From Clostridium sp. TW13 (GTDB lineage: Bacteria > Bacillota > Clostridia > Clostridiales > Clostridiaceae), in assembly GCF_024345225.1 (NCBI RefSeq), contig NZ_BROD01000001.1, forward strand, positions 1,178,001-1,242,000: DNA of 64,000 bases. The letters run 5' to 3'. Positions 25,586-35,399 of this stretch are shown in pieces (the stretch's first letter is position 1; every line of letters starts with the position of its first letter). Both the position numbers and the translations under genes were made by a program. Under the pieces are notes generated by a model. The model did not search any database, was not told the DNA's origin, and was given only the letters and a program-made list of their open reading frames with translations.

Positions 25586-26335
25586 TTAAATGCTTATAGT
25601 GAGAACATCAGCAAGTTTTCTAAATCCAACACTATATGCTAATTTTTCAGAAGATATATTATTTGTATTACAAGACCATAAAGGGCATTTACCATTTTCT
25701 ATTATGGATTTAATGCATCCTAAAGTAACTAATTTAGCATAACCTTTTCTGCGATATTCTGACAAAGTATTAATACCAATTTCCTGAATTTTATCTTCCG
25801 TATATGGTACAGCTGGTGCGTCTGTAACACTAACAAGTTTGCCATCTTCAAAAATCCCAAAAGCAAGGCCACTCTTACAAATATCATTAAAATATTCTTC
25901 CAACCAACCATCTACATTTGCATTTGGATTTTCAGTCATAAAAAACTGTAGGTATTTTGGATAGTCACTCTCTATTAATTTGACAGCCATTGTAGAGTGA
26001 ATTTTATTAAGAGAATTTTCATAACAAAATTTAATACTACTCTTAACCTCTTTGTTAAAGATGTTCTTCATTATACTAGTAACTTCTTTAGTTGCCATCC
26101 CAGCAACAATTTTTTTCCTCACTTCTTCAATTTGAACTGATACTCTTTTGCTATAAGAAATAATAATTAAATTACTTGCTACATAAGTATAAACATCAAA
26201 AACACATGAATATCCAAGTTGTTGTTTATCTCTTTCTGGAGATTCTATAAATATTACCCCATTTTTATACATCAATTCAGGCGTGATACCAAGCCACTTT
26301 GAATAATATTCATTTGTAATTTTTGCAAAATCCAT
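25586..26335 (-). CDS. GNAT-family N-acetyltransferase
   Basis: 249 residues, ribosome site GGAGGTG on the reverse strand. The C-terminal half is a GNAT fold: EIGINTLSEYRRKGYAK is the acetyl-CoA pyrophosphate loop (R-R-K-G-Y-A) and WSCNTNNISSEKLAYSVGFRKL is the last beta-alpha-beta part. The N-terminal ~110 residues are family-specific. The acceptor is unknown. It is divergent from the polymerase gene. Confidence 0.85.
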   Translation of the reverse strand: MDFAKITNEYYSKWLGITPELMYKNGVIFIESPERDKQQLGYSCVFDVYTYVASNLIIISYSKRVSVQIEEVRKKIVAGMATKEVTSIMKNIFNKEVKSSIKFCYENSLNKIHSTMAVKLIESDYPKYLQFFMTENPNANVDGWLEEYFNDICKSGLAFGIFEDGKLVSVTDAPAVPYTEDKIQEIGINTLSEYRRKGYAKLVTLGCIKSIIENGKCPLWSCNTNNISSEKLAYSVGFRKLADVLTISI

Positions 26336-26594
26336 ATTTTCACCTCCTGTATCTCACCTTAGATTACAATTGTCTACTTTATTTAATTATATAGTATATA
26401 AGCATATAATTACAATATTTTACACAATTTATACATAAATTGCTCCTCTCGTTCTAAAGAGCTTTAATTTTGTATAAATGGCACATCTTCTTATGGAATA
26501 GCCATTTATCATATCTTTGGTATATGTTTTGAGATTAAATCGGCAATATGGAGAATGAGTAAATGTTATGTTGAAATAATAAACACAAAAATGC

Positions 26595-26623
26595 TTTACA
26601 CAGAACCTATGTTCGCATATAAT
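26595..26623 (+). promoter_or_regulatory. LexA-controlled promoter of the Y-family polymerase
   Basis: TTTACA (26595-26600), 17 bp, TATAAT (26618-26623). GAAC-CTAT-GTTC (26603-26614) lies between the two boxes, a textbook SOS operator position. Confidence 0.8.
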
Positions 26624-26656
26624 GTTTTATATATTGATAGTAAAGGGATGTATTCT

Positions 26657-27916
26657 ATGAATAATTTTGATAAATTGATATTTCATGTTGATGTTAACTC
26701 AGCTTACTTATCCTGGGAGGCTACCTATCGGGTGCAGCATGGGGAAAAAGTTGATTTAAGGGAAATTCCATCTGTGGTAGGTGGAGATGAAGAAAGTAGG
26801 CAGGGTATAGTTTTAGCAAAATCTATTCCTGCTAAAAAATATAAAATTGCAACTGGTGAATCTTTATTTTTAGCACGTCAAAAGTGTCCAGAATTAGTAA
26901 TTGCACCACCAAGATACGATTTATATATGCAGTGTAGTAATGCTTTAAATGAAATTTTACAGCAGTATACTCCGCAAATACAGCGTTTTTCTGTAGATGA
27001 AAGTTTCTTGGATTTTAGCAATATGCAACATTTATATCCAGACTATATGAAGCTTGCAGAAGAAATAAAAGAAAGGATTAAAAAAGAATTAGGTTTTACT
27101 GTAAATATAGGAATGTCATCAAATAAGCTTCTTGCAAAAGTAGCTTCAGACTTTGAGAAGCCAGATAATATACATACACTGTTTCCTTGGGAGATAAAAG
27201 ATAAAATGTGGCCGCTGCCTGTGGAAGATTTATTTATGGTAGGAGGAGCAACTTTACCTAAATTAAATAAGCTGAACATATTTACTATTGGAGAATTAGC
27301 AAATTATGATTTGGAAGTATTGAAATCTGTTCTTAAAAGCCATGGAGCATTAATTTGGAATTATGCTAATGGAATAGATAATTCTGAAGTAAGAAAAAGT
27401 AGCCATATTGAAATGAAAGGTATAGGTAATTCTACCACTATTCCTTTTGATGTTGAAGATAGAGAAACTGCACATTTAGTATTATTATCTCTTGCAGAGA
27501 TGGTGGGTGCAAGATTAAGAAATTCTCAAAATTGTTGTAGTGTTATTTCTATAAATATAAGAAGTAGCAATTTTATTAGTTATTCTCACCAGAAAAAACT
27601 ATATTGTCCAACAGACTGTACCAAAAAGATAGCAGAGGTTTCATATAGACTATTTGATGAAAAATGGAATGGAGAGCCTGTTAGGCATATAGGAATTCAG
27701 GTTACTCAGCTATGTACAAATGAATTTTACCAATGCTCACTTTTTGATAATGGAAATAGTGAGAAAGAAAGGGCTTTAGATAAAACATTAGATAAGATAC
27801 GTTCAAAATATGGATCAGGGGCATTAGTTAGGTCTTCCTTCTTACATTCAGGTATAAAAAGCATTTCTGGTGGAATAGGAGAAGAAGATTACCCAGTAAT
27901 GTCGAGTTTGCTATAG
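26657..27916 (+). CDS. Y-family lesion-bypass DNA polymerase (DinB/UvrX type)
   Basis: ATG 26657 follows AAAGGGATG; earlier in-frame ATGs lie inside the promoter. 420 residues. Palm residues are FHVDVNSAYLSW (Asp11) and FSVDESFLDF (Asp-Glu near 114). The steric SAYLSW segment, ARQKCPEL, NIGMSSNKLLAKVASDF and the little-finger domain are all present. It copies past damaged bases. The LexA box shows SOS induction. The end QCSLFDN may be a sliding-clamp contact. A small gene follows closely. Confidence 0.93.
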   Translation: MNNFDKLIFHVDVNSAYLSWEATYRVQHGEKVDLREIPSVVGGDEESRQGIVLAKSIPAKKYKIATGESLFLARQKCPELVIAPPRYDLYMQCSNALNEILQQYTPQIQRFSVDESFLDFSNMQHLYPDYMKLAEEIKERIKKELGFTVNIGMSSNKLLAKVASDFEKPDNIHTLFPWEIKDKMWPLPVEDLFMVGGATLPKLNKLNIFTIGELANYDLEVLKSVLKSHGALIWNYANGIDNSEVRKSSHIEMKGIGNSTTIPFDVEDRETAHLVLLSLAEMVGARLRNSQNCCSVISINIRSSNFISYSHQKKLYCPTDCTKKIAEVSYRLFDEKWNGEPVRHIGIQVTQLCTNEFYQCSLFDNGNSEKERALDKTLDKIRSKYGSGALVRSSFLHSGIKSISGGIGEEDYPVMSSLL

Positions 27917-27930
27917 GGAGTTGGGGTTTG

Positions 27931-28194
27931 ATGAAGGTAATCGCTAAAGATATTGAAATGATTGCATGGTTTACAGAAGATGGTACTCCAACACCTCTAA
28001 GATTTAAAATAAGAGGTGCAGATGAAGTAGTAAACGTTATAAAGGTTGATAGAGTTCTTTTTAAAGAAAAGGAAAAATTAGCAGGAAATTTAATGATGGT
28101 TTTTAGGTGTCAAAGTGTAATAAGCAACATTGATAGGATTTATGAATTAAAATATGAGTTGAGTACATGCAAATGGATGTTATATAAAATGTAA
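27931..28194 (+). CDS. Small protein co-transcribed with the SOS polymerase
   Basis: ATG 27931, 14 bases after the polymerase stop, with GGGAG and GGGG ahead. 87 residues, beta-rich (TPTPLRFKIRGADE, VIKVDRVLF), ending RIYELKYELSTCKWMLYKM. Clostridial Y-family polymerase operons often carry such a small gene of unknown function; probably part of the SOS response. Confidence 0.75.
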   Translation: MKVIAKDIEMIAWFTEDGTPTPLRFKIRGADEVVNVIKVDRVLFKEKEKLAGNLMMVFRCQSVISNIDRIYELKYELSTCKWMLYKM

Positions 28195-28384
28195 TAACAA
28201 TTTCTTGAAAGTAATGAGAGAATTAAATTAATAGGTCTATTGGGTGAGAAGTAATTAATAAAAACAGTGTCTTTTTATATTATAAACTAATTTTTGTTTT
28301 CTACCAATATAATGAAATCAATGTTATAATTAGTATATAATCAAATTATAAAAATTATCTAAGCTAAGTGAAGGGAGAATAAAG

Positions 28385-28891
28385 ATGACATCTAAAAAAA
28401 GAATAATATTTATAACTATGACAATTATGATAATTAGTTTGTTGAGTGGATGTAGCAATAAGGCTATGAATAAGATTTATGATGATAATAGTAAAATTGC
28501 AAGTGCATATGATACTTTTGGATTATCTCATAGTAAGGAAACAATAGAACCTGGAATATATAAAGCAAGGTTTAAATTAAGTGGAAGTGGAACTATTTGG
28601 ACATATGAAAGTGATTCGGATATTGATTTAAAAGTTCCATATATCTTATCAGTAAAAAGTGGAAAGGCAAAAATCGTTTTAATATCACCTGACAATACAG
28701 TTGTTACTCTTGTAGAAAATACAAATAAAGCCACTATGAATGAAACAACATCATTTACTGTACCAATAAAAAAAGGTAATAATCGCATAAAAATAGTAGG
28801 TTGCGAAAAAGCAGATATTGATATTGAATTACATATAGAACAAGGTACATTTAAAGAAATAAATGAGAAAATAGATAGTTTGCCTAATTAG
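28385..28891 (+). CDS. Predicted lipoprotein
   Basis: 168 residues. Lipoprotein signal: basic MTSKKR, hydrophobic core, lipobox LLSGC (Cys23). The mature part is a beta sandwich-like domain (EPGIYKARFKLSGSGTIW, VPYILSVKSGKAKIVLI, VPIKKGNNRIKIVG) followed by a short helix. No family recognised; it would be anchored on the outer face of the membrane. Ribosome site GAAGGGAG; a terminator follows. Confidence 0.85.
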   Translation: MTSKKRIIFITMTIMIISLLSGCSNKAMNKIYDDNSKIASAYDTFGLSHSKETIEPGIYKARFKLSGSGTIWTYESDSDIDLKVPYILSVKSGKAKIVLISPDNTVVTLVENTNKATMNETTSFTVPIKKGNNRIKIVGCEKADIDIELHIEQGTFKEINEKIDSLPN

Positions 28892-28928
28892 TATTGAGAG
28901 AATAGATAGTTTTGTGTAATTAGTATTT

Positions 28929-28968
28929 AATATTACTGGAAATTTTAATTTTCAGTAATATTTTTTTT
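28929..28968 (+). terminator. Terminator of the lipoprotein gene
   Basis: AATATTACTG and CAGTAATATT pair around 14 bases, followed by eight T. Confidence 0.8.
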
Positions 28969-29128
28969 CAACTAATGTTACCCAACAAATTTCGCTTGGT
29001 TTTATAATGGATAAATTGTAAAAATATTTATTTATTTCAAAAATGAAGGATTATAGCATTTTTTATAGAATAGAACTTTAACGGATGAGGTAAAACAATC
29101 TAGTTTAAATAAAAAAGGGGAGACTAAA

Positions 29129-30286
29129 ATGAATGGTGGTGAGACTTTAAGATATATTAGGACAACACTAGGATTAAAACAAAAGGATATAAGAGACGAA
29201 GGACTAAGAGACATAAGCGGAATAGAAAATGGGGTAGTGCAAATGTCTTCTAAAATAGCAATAGCTTTAGAGAAAAAGCTAAACGAGGTTATAAAGGAAA
29301 AACACCTTGATGGGATACTAGACTTTGAAGTAAACAGTCTTGTATTTAAGAAAGGGTTAGATATAGATTTCGAGGAATGTTTTAAACAAATGTCTAGGGA
29401 TTATAAAATAGATAGATTTTTAGAGCTAACTCAGGACCAATATGAATTTAGCAATGTTAAAAGAGCAATAGAAATACTAAAGAGAGACTACGAAAAGAAC
29501 TTAAATAGTATTTCGAGACTAGCATATAAAATAATACAAAGCAGCAATGATGATAATTGTATAATTTATGCTTATACACAGTTAATTACAATTTCTTGTT
29601 ATAAGCAAGATTATAAAAATGCGGTTACAATATTTGATATTATAAAAGATAACGTTTCTTGTTGTAGTGATACAGAAATGAGAGATGACATATATGTAAA
29701 TATATCAATAGCGTGCTGCCATATTGGAGATTATATAACAGCAGAAAAATTGATCAATGATGTAAAATATACAACTAGATATAGAGAGTATGTAGATAAT
29801 ATCCTATTTTTAATAAATTCAAATTTGAATAGACTAGATAAGGCTCTAGAGTATTGTTATAAGATGTTAAGTTACACAATAAATGATGATACATCTTTAA
29901 CCAATAAATTCAATATTTGTTATGTTGCTTCGCTAAAAGGTGATATAGATCTATTTAAGAAGTATTTTAATTTAATAGATGCAGATAGACATTATTCACT
30001 ATATACTAGAGAACAATTTTTAAAATGTATAATTGAATCTTGTGCAACATTCAATATCTCAGATATAGATATATTATCTAAAATATTTAAAATTGGTAAG
30101 AGGTTAGACAGTGAATGTATATCAGAAAATATAGAATATTTTAAGTCTAATTGTAATCTAATATATAAAATAATTTTAAATAGAGACATAAATATAGATT
30201 CAAGTGTATATGTATTTATATGCAAGAATAGTGATATGAACTTTAAAGAAAAAGAAAAATTAATAACATTATGTGACGATATATAA
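29129..30286 (+). CDS. RRNPP-type peptide-responsive transcriptional regulator
   Basis: 385 residues. The N-terminus (GETLRYIRTTLGLKQKDI, SGIENGVVQMSSKIAIALEKKL) is an Xre-type helix-turn-helix; residues ~100-380 are helical hairpins of the TPR type (YAYTQLITISCYKQDYKNAV, SIACCHIGDYITAEKL). This is the Rap-Rgg-NprR-PlcR-PrgX layout. Such proteins bind a re-imported short peptide and switch target promoters. The gene for a suitable secreted peptide starts 23 bases downstream, which strongly supports the call. Confidence 0.87.
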   Translation: MNGGETLRYIRTTLGLKQKDIRDEGLRDISGIENGVVQMSSKIAIALEKKLNEVIKEKHLDGILDFEVNSLVFKKGLDIDFEECFKQMSRDYKIDRFLELTQDQYEFSNVKRAIEILKRDYEKNLNSISRLAYKIIQSSNDDNCIIYAYTQLITISCYKQDYKNAVTIFDIIKDNVSCCSDTEMRDDIYVNISIACCHIGDYITAEKLINDVKYTTRYREYVDNILFLINSNLNRLDKALEYCYKMLSYTINDDTSLTNKFNICYVASLKGDIDLFKKYFNLIDADRHYSLYTREQFLKCIIESCATFNISDIDILSKIFKIGKRLDSECISENIEYFKSNCNLIYKIILNRDINIDSSVYVFICKNSDMNFKEKEKLITLCDDI

Positions 30287-30309
30287 AACCTTGAAAGGGG
30301 GTGATTCAG

Positions 30310-30441
30310 ATGAAAAGAACAAAGAAGATAGTGATAACTTTAGGTTTAGTTTTTGCGTTAGCTATTCCAGTTACTACAACTTTAGTAGCAATTGGAGGTG
30401 GTTCACTTCCACCAATAATAACAATAGCATTCTTAAGATAA
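30310..30441 (+). CDS. Signal peptide precursor paired with the RRNPP regulator
   Basis: 43 codons with a very strong ribosome site (GAAAGGGGGTG). The product has a basic start (MKRTKKIV), a hydrophobic core (TLGLVFALAIPVTTTLVAI) and a short C-terminal tail (GGGSLPPIITIAFLR) from which a mature peptide could be cut after export. Position, size and layout are those of RRNPP pheromone precursors in solventogenic clostridia. Confidence 0.8.
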   Translation: MKRTKKIVITLGLVFALAIPVTTTLVAIGGGSLPPIITIAFLR

Positions 30442-30509
30442 TTAAATGATAATACACAAAAGACAAACTGTCATTCGACAAGAAACATATTTTATAAGGT
30501 CTGTTTTCC

Positions 30510-30572
30510 TACTCCAAACTATTTTATAATTAATATATAGTGAAATAAATAATTATATAGATGTTTGGAGTA
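30510..30572. repeat. Inverted repeat downstream of the peptide gene
   Basis: TACTCCAAAC (30510-30519) and GTTTGGAGTA (30563-30572) are perfect 10-bp arms with 43 AT-rich bases between, including TATAAT at 30525-30530. It could be a regulator operator or a promoter for an untranslated RNA. Confidence 0.5.
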
Positions 30573-31289
30573 TGGAATTATGATTAGCACGTAACTATTA
30601 GAATAAAAAATGAGGATATTTATATAATTGAAAATAAGTAGAAAAATAAAATGGGAAATAATACATAAGTAGAAGTTGGTTTACAACAACAATAAAGTTA
30701 TGTTACAAGTGATAGAGTTGTGTGAGTAATGAGGGGCAACCTCTTTATTATTTACACAATTTTTTGCTATGTAGAGAAATATAGATAAATCAACGTCTAA
30801 GAGAAATTTTAGAAGAAAAAAGCAATTGTTCTTTGCTCATTAACTTTAATATAGCCTTAAAATGTAAGAAAACTATTCAAGAGTAAGACAATATTATTGT
30901 TTTTTAACAAATATGTATGCTTAAAATAAATATCCAGTTTAGTAAAAAAGCATGATTTTTGAGTGAGGAATTTTTTCTGAGGTGAAAATAGGAATAAAAA
31001 GGGTACGTGGCAACTGGGAAGATTTATTTGTATGGAACAACTAAGTGTAGTTGGAATTGAAGATAATGAGATAGATGCAATAAGAGTATTTGATTTTTAT
31101 AATGTTCCTTAATATTTAAATAGTAAGTGATAACTGAATAACTAATAATTGCTAATAGAATTAATATGAATTAAAATAAAATTACATGTGAAATCAAATT
31201 TTGGATATAAGTGTGACTAAAGGAGATAGTTACATTATTAAATAAAATCATGTGTAAAGTAAAGTTACAAAATTTTAATTTAGGAGATA
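30573..31289. other. Gene-free stretch containing repeat copy 2
   Basis: Apart from the repeat at 30683-30905, only a 26-codon frame at 31032-31112 (MEQLSVVGIEDNEIDAIRVF...) is visible. Its codons look protein-like, but it has no good ribosome site, so it may be a fragment of a lost gene. Confidence 0.4.
30683..30905 (+). repeat. Structured intergenic element, copy 2 of 3
   Basis: Main hairpin: arm 30716-30734 (AGTTGTGTGAGTAATGAGG) and arm 30740-30762 (starts CCTCTTTATTATTTACACAA), then a T run. 5' flank AACAATAAAGTTATGTTACA and 3' part AATGTAAGAAAACTATTCAAG closely resemble copy 1. Confidence 0.6.
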
Positions 31290-34289
31290 ATGATGCAAGA
31301 AATTACAAACAAATTATATTACTGGTATACAGTTGAGAAGTTTTCAGAGTTTAAAGTTGAATTTGACAAAAATTCATATTGCGAAGAATTACCTTGGTTA
31401 AATAATAGAAAAGATAAAAATTATGAAGTCTATTTAGGGATATATAAGAATTCAGATTTAATAGACTTTATAATTAATAAGTATGGAGATAAAGAAGGGT
31501 TACCGGAAAAAGTTTTGGGATTTTCATGTTTATGTATTTTTAAGGTGAATGAAAATGGAGAGTATATTGAGGAATCTATAAAAATACCAACATTACATTA
31601 TGCTATAAATGAACTTATTTCTGGATACATAAATACAACAAATAGTTCTAATGAATTTAGAAATTTTGTAGAGGGGATTGAAAGTGTTGCAATTAATGAA
31701 TTGAAGAGTGTTAATTATGAAACACTAAATAAATTTTTTGTTAAAATATTAAAACACTTTAAATGGTTTCACGAAAGTTGGCTGCCAGTAGGAAGAAAGT
31801 TTAAAGTAGAAGAAATTGCAATAAAAAATAATAGTGATAATGAAGAAACAGATACATATTTAAATAGTTTCTATTTAAAAGATATAGAAAAATTAATAAA
31901 TGAAGTGAAGGCAAATAATTATGGTAAAGCATTTAAAGATTTTGTGTTGCAGCATAATGATTCTAAAAAAATAGATATAGAAAATGATATTAAACATATA
32001 GAATTTATTTTACAGCCTAAGAATATCCCAATGGGTAAATGGCCTTCAAAGAATGGGTTAAGTTTAATGCAACAAGTAGCAGTAAATACAGTTCTAAAAG
32101 AATTAGCTGATAGTAGGGGAGTATTTTCAGTAAATGGGCCACCAGGAACAGGGAAAACAACACTATTAAGAGATATAATTAGTAATATTATAGTTAATAG
32201 AGCACGAGAGTTAGCAAAATATAAAAATCCAGAAGATGCATTTCAAAAAAGTCAGTGTTGTATTAAAGTTAAGAGTAATAAAGGAGATGATATTCCATTT
32301 CATCCATATAAATTAAATGAAAATTTAAAAGGATATGGAATAACAATAGTTTCTTCTAATAATAATGCTGTTGAAAATATATCTAAAGAGTTACCAGAGA
32401 TAGGGGCTATAAAAGATTTTTATAATGAGGTAGGAGCTGATTATTTTAGAGATTTTTCAAATAAGGTTTTAAATATAGAAAGTTGGGGACTAATTGCAGC
32501 TACTTTGGGAAAGAAAGCTAATTGTTCAAAATTCGTAAATGATTTTTGGTGGGGAGGATTTTATAAAATACACAAAAATGAAGACGAGAAAAATAAAGTT
32601 CAAAGTTGGGAAGCTGAGAAGAAAAGATTTTTAAATAAGTATAATGAAGTAGAAAGCTATATAAATCAATTAGATAAATTTAAACAAGCACTAGAGGAAG
32701 AAAAAGAAGTAAATATTAATATTAGTGAAATTAACAATATAATTAAAGAGGTACAAGTTTGTATTAAACCAAATGAAGAAGATTATAAAAGGGTAGAGAA
32801 AATTAATATAAAATTAAAGGAATCAATTAATATATTAGAAGAGATAATTAAATGTCACTTAAATGAGAAACCATCATTTTTTAGTAGAATCTTAAATAGA
32901 AAGAAGTATAAGGATTATGTTTTAGAGTTAGAAGCCAATAATCAAGATAAAAAGAAATTATTAGTTGAAGTATTAGAGAACAATAATAATTTAAATGATA
33001 TTAAAGAGATAGTAGATAAATTTAAAGCACAAGAAACTGAATTAAATGAGGAATTAAAGAAAAATCTAATTAAGTTGGATGTTATTAATAAAACAAAAGA
33101 TGAGTGGTTGGAAAAGATAGGAGAATTATATCCGGAAAAGTATTGGGAAAAGTCAGAAGATAACCAACAAATATATTGTTTATGGATAACCGAGGAGTTG
33201 AATGATAAGAGGTGTGAATTATTTTTATTAGCGTTACAATTACATAAAACATTTATATTGAATGCTGAAAAGCCAATAAAAAATAATATGGGATTAGTGA
33301 TGAATTATCTTTCGGGAGCTGAAATACAAGGTGATTATTTAGGGTATATGAGTGAGTTATGGAATACTTTATATTTAGTAGTTCCAGTAATATCAAGTCC
33401 ATTTGCGTCTATATCAAGAATGTATAAACATTTAGGAAGAGAAGAAATAGGATGGTTACTTATAGATGAAGCAGGTCAGGCATTACCACAAACTGCACTT
33501 GGGGCTATTTGGCGGTCCAAAAGAGTTGTTGTTGTTGGAGATCCATTACAAGTAGAACCAGTATCAACAGTACCATTATCATTGATAGAAGTAATAGGTA
33601 AGGCTTGGAATGTAGAAGATGTAGTGTCAAAAACTTTATCAGTACAAGGAATGGCTGATAACATAAATAAATATGGTACAAATCGTGAAGAGTTATGGAT
33701 AGGATGTCCTTTAAGAGTTCATAGAAGATGTGAGAATCCTATGTTTAATATAAGTAATGAGATAGCCTATGAAAATAAAATGATATATGGAACTTTAAGT
33801 AAATATAAAGAGTTGCCTATTCAGAAAAGTATGTGGATTGATTGTAAAGGAATTAGTAGTGGAGGTAAGTCGCATTATGTGCCAGAGCAGGGGGAAATTA
33901 CGTATGAAAAGATAAAAGAGTGTATTGTGGATAGTACACTTCCAAATTTATATGTGATTTCACCGTTTACTACAGTAGTAAATGGACTTAAGGTTAGAAT
34001 CAGGGAACTAAAAAATGAATTTGATTTTATAGATAGCCAATATTTAGAGAAATGGATAAAAAAATCAATAGGCACAGTTCATACTTTTCAAGGAAAAGAA
34101 GCAGATATAGTAATAATTTGTTTAGGAGTAGATAAAGAACATGAAGGAGCTGTGAATTGGGCCTCTAAATCACCTAATATATTGAATGTAGCAGTTACAA
34201 GAGCTAAAAAGAGAGTTGTGATTATAGGAGATAAAGAGTTGTGGGGAAATAAACCATATTTTAAGGAAGTACTTAATGTATTAAGTTAG
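31290..34289 (+). CDS. Superfamily 1 helicase (UPF1/DNA2-like) with coiled-coil insert
   Basis: Start at ATG 31290 or the adjacent 31293; GGAG lies at 31283. 999 residues. An uncharacterised N-terminal ~240 residues precede motif I GPPGTGKT (283-290). About 430 residues later comes motif II DEAGQ (726-730), then GDPLQVEPV, TVHTFQGKEAD (~928) and AVTRAKKRVVIIGD (~968). The long insert between motifs I and II contains coiled coil (~430-620), as in COG1112-type helicases. It probably unwinds RNA or DNA. Ten bases separate its stop from the frame of a membrane-protein gene. Confidence 0.88.
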   Translation: MMQEITNKLYYWYTVEKFSEFKVEFDKNSYCEELPWLNNRKDKNYEVYLGIYKNSDLIDFIINKYGDKEGLPEKVLGFSCLCIFKVNENGEYIEESIKIPTLHYAINELISGYINTTNSSNEFRNFVEGIESVAINELKSVNYETLNKFFVKILKHFKWFHESWLPVGRKFKVEEIAIKNNSDNEETDTYLNSFYLKDIEKLINEVKANNYGKAFKDFVLQHNDSKKIDIENDIKHIEFILQPKNIPMGKWPSKNGLSLMQQVAVNTVLKELADSRGVFSVNGPPGTGKTTLLRDIISNIIVNRARELAKYKNPEDAFQKSQCCIKVKSNKGDDIPFHPYKLNENLKGYGITIVSSNNNAVENISKELPEIGAIKDFYNEVGADYFRDFSNKVLNIESWGLIAATLGKKANCSKFVNDFWWGGFYKIHKNEDEKNKVQSWEAEKKRFLNKYNEVESYINQLDKFKQALEEEKEVNINISEINNIIKEVQVCIKPNEEDYKRVEKINIKLKESINILEEIIKCHLNEKPSFFSRILNRKKYKDYVLELEANNQDKKKLLVEVLENNNNLNDIKEIVDKFKAQETELNEELKKNLIKLDVINKTKDEWLEKIGELYPEKYWEKSEDNQQIYCLWITEELNDKRCELFLLALQLHKTFILNAEKPIKNNMGLVMNYLSGAEIQGDYLGYMSELWNTLYLVVPVISSPFASISRMYKHLGREEIGWLLIDEAGQALPQTALGAIWRSKRVVVVGDPLQVEPVSTVPLSLIEVIGKAWNVEDVVSKTLSVQGMADNINKYGTNREELWIGCPLRVHRRCENPMFNISNEIAYENKMIYGTLSKYKELPIQKSMWIDCKGISSGGKSHYVPEQGEITYEKIKECIVDSTLPNLYVISPFTTVVNGLKVRIRELKNEFDFIDSQYLEKWIKKSIGTVHTFQGKEADIVIICLGVDKEHEGAVNWASKSPNILNVAVTRAKKRVVIIGDKELWGNKPYFKEVLNVLS

Positions 34290-34313
34290 AAATAATTTTT
34301 GAGGGGGATAATA

Positions 34314-35162
34314 ATGAAATATATACTGGTAATTATTGTAGGGATATTAACTTTAATGGTAATATATTCTATATTTCTATTTATAGTATATAAAAAAAAT
34401 AGAAATTATATCAACATATTAGTAAGGTTAAATAATTATTTTATAAAGGATTCGAGAAGAGTTAAATATTTATTTTTATTGTCTTTAATGTATTCATTGT
34501 TATTAGTGCTTATAATTGATGGGGATACAAACATATTTCCGCTAATTTTACTATTAATTACCACGACAATAACTGGATTTTTTTATATAAAGGATACTTT
34601 ATCAGACAATAATATAACCATAAAGATTACTGGAATAATTTTTATGTATAGTTATATATTTTTATTTGGATGTGGATTAGTAAAAGTAATAGCTAATAAT
34701 ACTAATAATACAATAGTGCTATTTTTTGGGGTGATAGTTTTTTTACTAATTACTATTTCTTCATTATGGTCTTCAATTATTTATGTGAAGCATGATGTAT
34801 ATAAATTGGTAGTTGTATTGTCTTGTTATGGTTTAATAGTAACTTTTGGTACTTGGATATTTGGACTTTACTATTATTATAATGGCTGTTGGGGAGCAGA
34901 CATTATAAGTAAATTTAACTCCTTAGATTCAAGTTGGATAACATTATGGCAATTAAGTAAATATACTCTTGGAGGATTTTACAATTATCCAGATAAAGGA
35001 ACAATTCGATTTGTATCAATATTGCAGTATTTTATAGGGAAGTTTTTAGATTTGTTTTTATTGGGTTATATAGTTAATGTTATTTTTGAAATGAGCAAAA
35101 AAATAAACAAAAAAAATAAAACATATACAGTAACAATAAAACGACAAATACTAAATAAATAA
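34314..35162 (+). CDS. Polytopic membrane protein with a channel-like C-terminus
   Basis: ATG 34314 follows GAGGGGG. 282 residues with about seven hydrophobic helices. The C-terminal block around residues 208-262 (LSKYTLGGFYNYPDKGTIR followed by a hydrophobic helix ending LGYIVNVIF) has the pore-loop-plus-helix spacing of two-helix ion channels, but the selectivity filter TVGYGD is not kept. No family is certain. It is in one operon with the helicase. Confidence 0.75.
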   Translation: MKYILVIIVGILTLMVIYSIFLFIVYKKNRNYINILVRLNNYFIKDSRRVKYLFLLSLMYSLLLVLIIDGDTNIFPLILLLITTTITGFFYIKDTLSDNNITIKITGIIFMYSYIFLFGCGLVKVIANNTNNTIVLFFGVIVFLLITISSLWSSIIYVKHDVYKLVVVLSCYGLIVTFGTWIFGLYYYYNGCWGADIISKFNSLDSSWITLWQLSKYTLGGFYNYPDKGTIRFVSILQYFIGKFLDLFLLGYIVNVIFEMSKKINKKNKTYTVTIKRQILNK

Positions 35163-35399
35163 ATTGCATAGTCAACATAATTAGGGTATAGAATAATATG
35201 TGTGCCCAATTTAAAAAGTAAATCTTGAAAGTTTATTTGAAATATCAACAAAAGATATGTTTTACATTTTAATAATAGAAGGTTTATATTGATAATACAA
35301 ATAAAAATATAGGAATGAAGATATGTTGATTTTTAAGAATGTAGTAAATGTTAAAATTTTTATTGATTCACTTGAAGAAAAAAATAGATAGAGGTATAA
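35163..35399. other. Gene-free AT-rich stretch
   Basis: No frame with a ribosome site, no clear terminator. It leads into repeat copy 3. Confidence 0.4.

Noticed and set aside
31032-31112. 26-codon frame between repeat copy 2 and the helicase
   Set aside because: Protein-like codons but poor ribosome site; may be a fragment, not enough to call a gene.
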